A DNA stretch of 17,770 nucleotides from JBDSLU01 sp039916225 (GTDB lineage: Bacteria; Acidobacteriota; Vicinamibacteria; Vicinamibacterales; Vicinamibacteraceae). The notes beneath the pieces are model-generated. The model was not told where the DNA came from, ran no database searches, and worked only from the letters and a program-made list of their open reading frames with translations. Below are positions 1-7,400 of this stretch, piece after piece; the first letter of the stretch is position 1, and each line of letters begins with the position of its first letter. The position numbers and the translations under genes are program-made. Location: NCBI GenBank assembly GCA_039916225.1, contig JBDSLU010000425.1, forward strand, positions 1 through 17,770. The letters are read 5' to 3'.

Positions 1-434
1 CCGACGTCGGCGCGGTCATCACGCCGACGATCGCCGGGTTGCCGCCGGAGGCGGCGAGGCGGGTCCGTTTCGAGATGCCCGCGGCGGTGCCGGGCGTCGA
101 GGTGTCACGCACCGGCCTGCGTCAGGCGGTGTTGTCGCTGATCACCAACGCCCTCGACGCAAGTGCGCCGGGCGCGGGCGTCGTCGTCTCGGCCGGATGC
201 ACCGCTGAGGGATCCGTCGTGCGGATCAGCGTGCGGGATCGCGGGCCGGGAATGGCGCCTGCCGTCCTCGCCCGCGCCGGCGAGCCGTTCTTCACCACCA
301 AGGACGCTGGGCGCGGACTCGGCCTGGGCTTGTTCCTGGCCCGCATCTTCGCGGAGCGTCATGGTGGGTCGTTATCGATCGACACCGACGGTGGCACGAT
401 CGTGTCGATCGAGCTGCCTGCTGCCCGCCCCTAA
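1..434 (+). CDS. Sensor histidine kinase, C-terminal ATPase domain (partial, 5' end outside window)
   Basis: The reading frame is open from base 3 to a TAA at 432-434, giving 143 visible residues; the true start lies to the left. What remains is a HATPase_c (GHKL) domain. The N box is LSLITNALDAS, the G1 box is VRDRGPGM, the F box is GEPFFTTK, and the G2 box is GRGLGLGLFLARIFAERHGG, ending in a short beta strand. This domain binds ATP and supplies the phosphate for the conserved histidine, which is not in view. The GEPFFTTK/GLGLGLFLAR wording resembles RegB/PrrB/ActS kinases. The response regulator 340 bases downstream is a RegA type, so RegB-like partnership is a reasonable inference. The sensor, membrane and dimerisation parts cannot be judged. 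The domain assignment is firm; the RegB identity is only likely. Confidence 0.9.
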   Translation, partial: DVGAVITPTIAGLPPEAARRVRFEMPAAVPGVEVSRTGLRQAVLSLITNALDASAPGAGVVVSAGCTAEGSVVRISVRDRGPGMAPAVLARAGEPFFTTKDAGRGLGLGLFLARIFAERHGGSLSIDTDGGTIVSIELPAARP

Positions 435-453
435 CAGCGCCAGGGAGTAGACG

Positions 454-772
454 ATGCGGATACCAGCCCTTTGACGGCAATCCTGGCCTTCGTGGTGATC
501 GGCTACACGGATTCTCACGGGCCGTTGTCATTCCAGACGTCGGGACCATCTACTTCGGCGCCTACCGCATCGAAGGAGCGTGGGGCGCGCTCGAGGCGGA
601 CAAAGGCGTGCTCCTCACGAGCGACGGACGCTTGCGTCGTCTGCCGGGACCCGTGCGGGGCGACGGCGCGTCGATCTCCGGAGACGGGTGGACGCTCGAC
701 GTTGCGGCGGGCTGGGTCATTCGCGGCGGAGGACGGCGGGGAGACTACGAAGTCGTCCAGCAGCAGCCGTGA
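454..772 (+). pseudogene. Small membrane-anchored protein, reading frame broken twice (or two base-call errors)
   Basis: An AGGGAG ribosome binding site at 443-448 precedes ATG 454, which opens MRIPAL and then hits TGA at 472. From about 471 the next frame continues as a hydrophobic stretch (LTAILAFVVIG) with G/C-rich third positions. From about 521 the third frame takes over (VVIPDVGTIYFGAYRIEG) and runs to TGA 770-772. That last frame has strongly G/C-rich third positions, no plausible start of its own, and a stop that overlaps the ATG of the response regulator (TGATG). Joined, the pieces make one sensible protein of about 105 residues: a short N-terminus, one membrane or signal segment, and a small beta-rich domain. 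Each jump corresponds to one missing base. It is therefore either a decayed gene, an assembly error, or less likely a recoded one. I do not recognise the family. It is not SenC/PrrC: it is too short and shows no CxxxC copper motif. Confidence 0.6.
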
Positions 773-1326
773 TGAACATCCCCGACGTGCTCCAGACAGA
801 ACCGCGCACGCTGCTCGTCGTCGATGACGATGAGTGCTTCCGCACGCGGCTGGTCCAGGCCTTCCGCGATCGCGGTTTCGCTGCGGCCGGCGCCGCCAGC
901 TACGACGAGGCCGTCACCGCGGCGCGCGCCGACAGCCCCGAACTGGCGGTCGTCGACCTCAAGCTCGCTGATCGCACCGGCCTCGAGGTGGTGCGGGCGT
1001 TGAAGGCGATCGACACAACCACCAACATCGTCGTGCTGACCGGCTACGGGAGCATCGCTACGGCAGTCGAGAGCGTACGGCTCGGGGCGACGCACTACCT
1101 TAGCAAGCCCGCCGACGCCGATCAGATCCTCGGCGCGTTCGAGGGCGAGACGCCGACCGCGTCGCCCGCGGCGGTCGTGCCGACACTGGCCCGCGTCGAG
1201 TGGGAACACATCCAGCGGGTGCTTACCGACTGCGACGGCAACGTGTCGCACGCGGCGCGCCTGCTCGGCCTGCACCGGCGGTCGTTGCAGCGCAAGCTGT
1301 CGAAGAACCCCGGCCCCGAGGCGTGA
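772..1326 (+). CDS. regA: RegA/PrrA/ActR-type response regulator
   Basis: This 184-residue protein has an N-terminal receiver domain and a C-terminal Fis-type helix-turn-helix. The receiver shows the acidic cluster DDD at 18-20, phospho-acceptor Asp62 (AVVDLKL), Thr90 (VLTGYGSIATAV) and Lys112 in SKPADAD. The DNA-binding part (about 142-176) contains WEHIQRVLTDCDGNVSHAAR and LLGLHRRSLQRKL, the hallmark of the RegA/PrrA/ActR family, which controls redox-dependent genes in proteobacteria. ATG 772 was chosen because the receiver begins about 12 residues later and because it overlaps the upstream stop (TGATG), implying translational coupling. A longer open frame to the left is not coding-like. 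The partial kinase at 1-434 is the likely phosphodonor. The family is clear from the motifs; which genes it controls here is unknown. Confidence 0.9.
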   Translation: MNIPDVLQTEPRTLLVVDDDECFRTRLVQAFRDRGFAAAGAASYDEAVTAARADSPELAVVDLKLADRTGLEVVRALKAIDTTTNIVVLTGYGSIATAVESVRLGATHYLSKPADADQILGAFEGETPTASPAAVVPTLARVEWEHIQRVLTDCDGNVSHAARLLGLHRRSLQRKLSKNPGPEA

Positions 1327-1340
1327 CGCCGTTCCGGCGT
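1326..1340 (+). terminator. Short hairpin right after the response regulator stop
   Basis: A perfect 6-bp stem, ACGCCG/CGGCGT, with a TTC loop begins at the last base of the RegA stop codon. No T-run follows, so it is at best a weak or factor-assisted terminator, or an mRNA 3'-end stabiliser. It separates the signalling genes from the isomerase-like gene. Confidence 0.3.
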
Positions 1341-1381
1341 TGACAGCGGTCGCCAAGATTCGGCACGCTGCTGGCGTGCAC

Positions 1382-2251
1382 ATGAAGATCGCGACGCTCT
1401 GTGGTCTGCTGGCGTTGTCGACGCTCACGCTGTCGGGCCAGGCGGGTCGGAATCCGATCGGCTACTGCGTGGGCCTCAAGGGCCTCGAACTCGCCAAGGC
1501 CGCCGGCTTCGACTACGTCGAACTCGGGACGACCGAGATCACCGCCTTGTCGGACGCCGATTTCGAGGCGGCCGTCGCGCAGGTGAAGGCGGCGGGCATC
1601 GCGACCCCGAACGCCAACCTCTTCCTGCCGGGCACGCTCAAACTGACCGGGCCCGAGGCCGTCGCTCCCGAGGTGCAGATGGCCTACGTGAAGAAGGCGT
1701 TCACGCGCCTCGAACGACTCGGCGTGAAGATTCTGTGTTTCGGCAGCGGCGGCGCCCGGCGCGTGCCGGATGGCTTCCCCAAGGAGCAGGCGTTCGCGCA
1801 ACTCGTCGCCTTCGGCAAGCGCATCGCGCCCGAGGCCCGGGCGCACGGCATCACCGTGGTGATCGAGCCGCTGCGCCGCCAGGAGACGAACATCATCAAC
1901 ACGACGGCGGAAGGTTTCGCGCTGGTCAAGGCCGTCGCGGATCCCAACTTCGAGCTGCTGGTCGACTTCTACCACCTGGCCAGCGAGCAGGAAGATCCGA
2001 AGATCATGGTCGAAGCCAAGGACCACATCCGCCACCTGCACATGGCCAACCCGCAGGGCCGCGTCTTCCCGCTGACGTGGGAGGAATTCGACTACGCACC
2101 GTTCTTCGCCACGCTACGCACCATCGGCTACACCGGGCGCATGAGCATCGAAGCCGCGAGCCCGGACGTGCCGGCGCAGGCTCCGACCTCCATCGCACTC
2201 CTGCGGCGCGCCTTCGCCGGCGATCCCCGAACACCGGCGACCGCACGCTGA
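1382..2251 (+). CDS. Secreted sugar phosphate isomerase/epimerase-like TIM-barrel protein
   Basis: This 289-residue protein belongs to the xylose-isomerase-like TIM barrel group (AP endonuclease 2 fold). It starts with a signal peptide (basic start, hydrophobic run, cleavage probably after SGQA near residue 21), so it should act outside the cytoplasm. The likely metal ligands are visible in the order expected for the D-tagatose 3-epimerase-like family: Glu162 (VVIEPL), Asp195 (LLVDFYHL), His220 (HLHMANP) and Glu257 (MSIEA). A Glu pair of this kind normally performs proton transfer during epimerisation of a ketose. ATG 1382 was chosen over a TTG at 1340 because only the former places the signal peptide at the N-terminus; no strong ribosome binding site precedes it. 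The gene lies 55 bases after the response regulator on the same strand. The exact sugar substrate cannot be read from sequence. Confidence 0.85.
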   Translation: MKIATLCGLLALSTLTLSGQAGRNPIGYCVGLKGLELAKAAGFDYVELGTTEITALSDADFEAAVAQVKAAGIATPNANLFLPGTLKLTGPEAVAPEVQMAYVKKAFTRLERLGVKILCFGSGGARRVPDGFPKEQAFAQLVAFGKRIAPEARAHGITVVIEPLRRQETNIINTTAEGFALVKAVADPNFELLVDFYHLASEQEDPKIMVEAKDHIRHLHMANPQGRVFPLTWEEFDYAPFFATLRTIGYTGRMSIEAASPDVPAQAPTSIALLRRAFAGDPRTPATAR

Positions 2252-2429
2252 CGCGCAGTTCGTCACGGGAACGGCGAGGTCATGGCGCCGCTGCAGAGTC
2301 GGGGCCACGCCTGACCTGGGTCCGACGGTCCCCTTCTTGCTTTGTCACGGAATGGCGCCTCGCATCCTCCACGAAACGGAGGCGTGAGCAGTTCAAGACT
2401 GTGCCATTGAGACCAAGGAGACACCTACT

Positions 2430-2816
2430 ATGAACCGCACGATGACTTCGCTCTGTTGTAGCGGCCTGCTCAGCCTGGCGGCGATCGCCGGTGCCCAGTC
2501 GATGGACAAGAAGGACATGACCAAGGACGTCAAGGTCACCGGCTGTGTTGCCGCCGGCACCGAGGCCGATCACTTCATGCTCAACCACGCCACGATGGCT
2601 GGCGACATGAAGAAGGAATCCGCCACGCCGATGTCCTACGGGCTGATGGGCGGGGCCCTCAAGCCACACGTCGGCCACAAGGTCGAGGTGACCGGCAACT
2701 GGAGCCATGAGATGAAGTCGGCGACGTCGAGCGACAAGCCCGCTCCAGCCGGCGACATGACCAAGAGCATGCTCAAGGTCAAGTCGGTCAAGATGATCTC
2801 GCCGACCTGCGAGTAG
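2430..2816 (+). CDS. Small secreted Met/His-rich protein of unknown function
   Basis: This 128-residue protein is preceded by a strong AAGGAG ribosome binding site at 2415-2420, nine bases before the ATG. It has a signal peptide (MNRTMTSLCCSGLLSLAAIA, cleavage probably after GAQ at about residue 23). The mature part carries VTGCV near residues 37-40, a YGLMGGALKPHVGHKVEVTG segment near 70-89, and a C-terminal cysteine at 127 that could pair with Cys39. The alternation of short strands and the GHKVEVTG motif suggest a small beta-barrel (OB-like) fold. Thirteen methionines and several histidines are notable in a GC-rich genome and could bind metal, but no known metal site is recognisable. It stands alone, 178 bases after the isomerase-like gene. 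I do not assign a function. Confidence 0.75.
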   Translation: MNRTMTSLCCSGLLSLAAIAGAQSMDKKDMTKDVKVTGCVAAGTEADHFMLNHATMAGDMKKESATPMSYGLMGGALKPHVGHKVEVTGNWSHEMKSATSSDKPAPAGDMTKSMLKVKSVKMISPTCE

Positions 2817-2939
2817 CGCGACCGCGTTCACGAGATTGGGCGCCGCCGCTCCCGCGGCAGCGCCGCGTCGATCCGGCCAGGCCGCGCGCGTGTGCGGCCC
2901 GCCGGTCGACGTCGTCCGGTTCGTTCCGCGCGCGAAACG

Positions 2940-3691
2940 CTACGTGTTCGCGTTCCGGGCCGACGGCCGCATCGGCGACAGCGCCCCAGCGTCGTCGATC
3001 ACTGACATCGCCAGCAGCGGATTACCGAGCAGCCGTTGTCGATCGGCGGCCGAGAACTCCACGCTGGCATGAACCGCATCGCCCGAGGCGAAGGGTCGGT
3101 GCGGGCCCACCGCGACGTCGTGATCCTTGGGGGTGCGCGGCAGCGCCTTGAAACCGGCGTTGGTCGCGACCGCCGCCAGATCGATCGGCAGGCTGTGCCG
3201 CAGGGCGTTCTCGAACATCCAGCTGAGCGTGATCCAGTTCAGCCCGAGGTTGCCGTTGCCGCCGCCGACGTCCGAATGCACGCCGCGGAACCAGACTTCG
3301 CGCAGCTTGCCGAAGGCGTGTGCGCGACGATGTCCCACAGGCCGACGAAGCGCACGTTGGCGTTCGGCACCTTCTTGCACACCTGATTGGCGAAGTCGAC
3401 GGCCAGGGCGGCACCGCGGCTGAAGCCGATGATGTCGACGCCGGTGTCGCCGACCGCCAGGTTGCGATCCAGCCGCTCGCGCGCCTCCTTCAGACGCGCG
3501 TGCCCAGCCAGACCGAAGGCCTTGGCGAACACGTCACCGAGCGGCGTGTGGGCGCGGACGCCGATGCCCTCGACGTACAAGCTGCCGCGAGCGGTCTTCG
3601 GATCGGCGTGCTCGAGAGGGTCCTGCGGGTGAGGATCCTGGTAGGCGTTGAAGAAATGCAGGACGTTGCGCGGCACCCCCCAGCCGTACAC
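2940..3691 (-). pseudogene. DUF2235 alpha/beta-hydrolase, N-terminally truncated and frameshifted
   Basis: The upstream half (3691 down to about 3317) contains NVLHFFNAYQD, a YVEGIG motif, the nucleophile elbow GFSRGAA and VRFVGLWDIVAHT. The downstream half (about 3314 down to TAG 2940-2942), in another frame, continues with FGKLREVWFRGVHSDVGGGN and ITLSWMFENA. Together these are the ordered landmarks of DUF2235, a family that includes T6SS-type phospholipase effectors and many uncharacterised hydrolases. The jump lies at about 3315-3316 and equals one missing base. The family's N-terminal strand with its DGT motif is absent. The first possible start, GTG 3691, lacks a ribosome binding site and lies just after the stop of the neighbouring gene, in the same frame as that gene. 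Both defects point to a decayed gene, although a base-call error could explain the frameshift alone. Confidence 0.75.
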
Positions 3692-3697
3692 CGCGGG

Positions 3698-4324
3698 TCA
3701 GCGCTTGGGCGGCCGGGCCGGGTTGATCATGATGTGCGCGGTGCCCTTGCCCGGGTACATCAGCCACGGACCGCCCGGCACCGGCGTGACCGACAGCCCG
3801 GTCGACTCGGGCGTCGCGAATGGCGTGTAGACCACCCACCGGGTGTACGCCTCCGCGATCGTGCCGGTGGCGGCGTCGAACGCGGTGCCGGAGACGACGC
3901 ACAGCGACCGCGGCTCCTTCGACATCTTCAGGGTGCCGGCGGCGATCTCCTTGGCCCGGAGATCCTCGCGGTCCGCGTTCTTGACGTTCTCGGCGGCCAG
4001 GGCCCGCCCGCGGGTCATGAACGGCTCGAGATCCTTGTGGTAACAGGCCACGCTGATGCCGTTCTCCTTGGGGTTATCGGCCAGGCAGACCTGATCGTTA
4101 GTGCCTTCCCGCAGCGTGACCAGCGCGCCCTTGTCGTCGTAGCCGAGCACCTGCGCTCCGGCGCGGCGATCGGCCGGCGCGGCCAGGATGGCGGCGGCGA
4201 TCTGCTCCGCCGGGAGCACCGGAGCGGCGGGCGCGGTGGCGGCCGTCGGAGACGCGGGCGCCGCTGCAGCGGGCGGCGCCTGGTCGACGGTCACGGCAAG
4301 TAGCAGGGCGATCACGGACACCAT
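3698..4324 (-). CDS. Secreted protein of unknown function
   Basis: This 208-residue protein starts at ATG 4324, set by a perfect AGGAGG at 4334-4339 nine bases upstream; a longer open frame further upstream has no such support. Residues 1-22 form a signal peptide, followed by a low-complexity Ala/Pro/Thr stretch to about residue 38, probably a flexible linker. The folded part (about 39-208) has cysteines at 80, 94 and 142, a TRWVVYTPF strand, and ends with GGPWLMYPGKGTAHIMIN before a short basic tail. No catalytic motif is evident and I do not recognise the family. It is the first gene of a minus-strand pair with the broken DUF2235 gene: only six bases separate its TGA (3698-3700) from the next GTG, in the same frame. 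It is divergent from the large kinase. Confidence 0.75.
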   Translation of the reverse strand: MVSVIALLLAVTVDQAPPAAAAPASPTAATAPAAPVLPAEQIAAAILAAPADRRAGAQVLGYDDKGALVTLREGTNDQVCLADNPKENGISVACYHKDLEPFMTRGRALAAENVKNADREDLRAKEIAAGTLKMSKEPRSLCVVSGTAFDAATGTIAEAYTRWVVYTPFATPESTGLSVTPVPGGPWLMYPGKGTAHIMINPARPPKR

Positions 4325-4353
4325 GGCAAGAATCCTCCTGAAACGGTCGGCCG

Positions 4354-4383
4354 AGTCTACCTCCACGCGACGGGACGTGTCCT
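4354..4383 (-). promoter_or_regulatory. Putative sigma70-type promoter for the secreted protein gene
   Basis: Read on the minus strand, AGGACA (4378-4383) and TAGACT (4354-4359) are separated by 18 bases. This would start transcription about 20 bases before ATG 4324 and leave room for the AGGAGG site. It is a pattern match only. Confidence 0.35.
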
Positions 4384-4423
4384 GCCGGTCGATACCGGTC
4401 GTTCGCCAGCACGGCAGGCCGGC

Positions 4424-4429
4424 TACAAT
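4424..4429 (+). promoter_or_regulatory. Putative -10 element (TACAAT) for the hybrid kinase
   Basis: TACAAT stands out in very GC-rich surroundings and matches five of six bases of the sigma70 -10 consensus. It lies 43 bases before the kinase ATG. No convincing -35 hexamer precedes it. Confidence 0.35.
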
Positions 4430-4472
4430 CCTGACGCGCCCTCCACGGACCGGCGGACGGACGCGAGACGAC

Positions 4473-7400
4473 ATGTCGGAACTTGGACCTGGCCCGGGGG
4501 GAAGCGCCCCGTCCACATCGACCCCGGGGGCCGCGGGCGCAGCGTTTCTCCAGGGCGGTGGCGAGATGGGCGCGCTGATCAGGTCCAAGGACTGGACCGC
4601 GACCCCGCTCGGTCCTCCCGAGACGTGGCCGCAAAGCCTCAAGACGACCCTCGGCATCGTCCTCAACTCCTGCTACCCGATGTTCGTGTTCTGGGGGCCG
4701 GAGCTGCTCAAGATCTACAACGACGGCTACCGGCCGATCCTCGGCCGCAAGCATCCGTGGGCGCTCGGCCAGCCGGCCCGCGACGTCTGGCCGGAAATCT
4801 GGCGGGACATCGAGCCGCTCGTCGTGCGCGCGCTGGCCGGCGATCCGACCTACTCCGACGATCTGGTTCTGTTCATGGAACGGAGCGGTTTCCGGGAAGA
4901 GGTCTACTTCACCTTCTCCTACAGTCCGGTCCCCGACGAGTCGGGCGGTGTTGGCGGCATGTTCTGCGCCTGCACCGAGACGACGGCCCGGGTCATCGCC
5001 GAGCGGCGGCTGCGCACCCTGCGCGACCTGGCCGCCTCCCCCGCCGATGCCCGGACGGTCGACGGCGCCTGCCTCCGTTCGACCGACGTCCTGGCCGCCA
5101 GCGCCGCGGACGTCCCCTTCGCGCTCGTCTACCTTCGTGGTGACGACGGCGGCTTCCGGCTCGTCGCGGCGACGGGCCTCGACGCCGGCAGCGCCGCCGC
5201 GCCGGCGAACGGGTCGGCGATCGCCGCCGTCTGGCCGATCGCCCACGTCGCCGACACCGGGAACGGCGAGCTGGTCACCTCGCTCGCCGACCGCTGCGGT
5301 CCGATCGCGGCCGGCCCGTGGCCGGAGCCGCCGCCCGCCGCGATGGTGCTGCCGCTCGTCGACCGCGGCTTCGATCGCGGCGTGGGCGCCATCGTCCTCG
5401 GCATCAGCGGTCGGCGTCCCTACGACGCCGAGTATCGCCGCTGGTTCGAGCTGGTCGCCGCCCAGGTCGGCGGATCGATCACCAATGCCCGCGTGGCGGC
5501 CGACGAACGGCAGCGGGCCGAGGCCCTGGCCGATCTCGATCGCGCCAAGACCACCTTCTTCTCGAACGTCAGCCACGAGTTCCGCACGCCGCTGGCCCTG
5601 ATGCTGGGCCCGCTGGAGCAGGCCCTCGCCGCTGCCGGCCTGCCCGACGACGTCCGCCAGTCGCTCGAGCTCGCCCGGCGCAACAGCCAGCGCCTGCTCA
5701 AGCTGGTCAACACGCTGCTCGATTTCTCGCGCATCGAGGCCGGCCGCCTGCAGGCCCACTACGAGCCCGTCGACCTCGGCACGGTGACGGCCGACATCGC
5801 CAGCGTCTTCCGATCGATGATCGAGAGCGGCGGCCTGACCTTCCTCGTCGACTGCCCGCCGCTCGAGGAGCCGATTGGCATCGACCGCGAGATGTGGGAG
5901 AAGGTCGTCCTCAACCTGCTGTCGAATGCCTTCAAGTTCACCCTCGACGGGACCATCGCCATCAGCCTGCGCCGCGAAGGCGGGCGCGCGGTCTTGACGG
6001 TGCGTGACACGGGCACGGGCATCGCGGCCGCGGAACTCTCGCACCTCTTCGAGCGCTTCCATCGGGTCCGCGGCGCCGGAGGCCGCAGCTTCGAGGGCAG
6101 CGGCATCGGCCTGGCACTGGTCCGCGAGCTGGTGCGGCTGCACCACGGCGACATCCACGTCGAAAGCGAGGCCGGCGTCGGCTCGACATTCCGCGTCACG
6201 ATTCCCGCCGACGCCGGCACGCGCACGACAGCCGCGACGATCGACGCCGCGTCGACGAGCGTCGCCACCGGTCCCGCGTCACACAGCGCGGCGATGATCG
6301 CCGAGACGTCGCGGTGGCTGGCCCCTGCGCCAGCGACGGACGCCGCTTCGACCACCGCGGAGCGGCCCCGGATCGTCGTGGCCGACGACAACGCCGACAT
6401 GCGCGACTACGTGGCCGACCTGCTGGCGCCGACCAGCCGGATCGAAGCGGTCTCCGATGGCCTGGCGGCACTCGACGCGATCCGCCGCGAGCCGCCCGAC
6501 CTGCTGCTCGCCGACGTGATGATGCCGCGGCTCGACGGCCTCGAGCTGTTGCGCACCATCCGCGCCGATCCCGCACTGCGACGGATCCCGGTGATCTTCG
6601 TGTCGGCGCGGGCCGGTGAAGAGGCGCGTGTCGCCGGCCTCGAAGCCGGCGCTGACGACTACCTGGTCAAGCCGTTCGGTGCCCGCGAGCTCATCGCCCG
6701 CGTCGGCGCGGTGCTCGAGTTGACACGGCTGCGCCGCATCAGCGAGGAGCAGCTGGCCGAGGCCAACCGCGACCTGCGCCATCGCGTCGCCGAACTCGAA
6801 ACGCTGCTGTCGCTGATCCCGGTCGGCATCGGCATCGCCCTCGATCGCGAGTGCCGGACCGTCCAGGTCAACCCGGCCTTCGCCACGACGCTGGGGCTGG
6901 CGGTGGGCGAGAACGCGTCGATGACCGGGCCCGTGGGTGATCGCCCGACCGGCTTCCGCATCCTCGACATGAACGGCCGCGAGCTGGCCGGCGACGAGCT
7001 GCCGCTGCAGGTGGCGGCCCGCCTCGGCCGCCGGATCAGCGATCTCGAGCTCGACATCGTCCACGACGACGGGCGCATTCTCCGCATGCTGGAGTACGCG
7101 GCGCCGCTGCTCGACGAGCACGGTGTGCCGCGCGGCGCCGTGGGCGCCTTCGTCGACATCAGCGATCGCCGGCGGAGGGAGATCCGCGATTCGTTCCTGG
7201 TCGCCCTCGACACCGCCCTGCGCGCCTCGGACGATCCGGCCGCGATCATGGCCGCGGCGTGCGAGCTGCTCGGCACGCGGCTCGACGCCGATCGCTGTGC
7301 CTACGCCGATGTGGAGCCGGACGAAGAACGCTTCACCATCCCCTACGAGCACACCCGCGGCGAGGTCGTCGTCTCGCTGGCCGGTGCGTGGACGCTGTCG

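Noticed and set aside
580..771. Extended start of the response regulator from base 580
   Set aside because: The added part is not coding-like in that frame; a different frame there has the G/C-rich third positions and ends at the TGATG overlap.
1340..1345. Perfect TTGACA that could be a -35 element for the isomerase-like gene
   Set aside because: No acceptable -10 hexamer lies 16-18 bases downstream; the match also overlaps the arm of the hairpin after regA.
4188..4472. Longer N-terminus for the large kinase
   Set aside because: The extension overlaps the start and promoter region of the divergent secreted-protein gene, and the conserved kinase N-terminus begins after ATG 4473.
4098..6158. 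Very long minus-strand open frame opposite the kinase
   Set aside because: It is the mirror of G/C-rich third positions in the kinase; its protein is low-complexity Asp/Gly/Arg/Ala with no domain.
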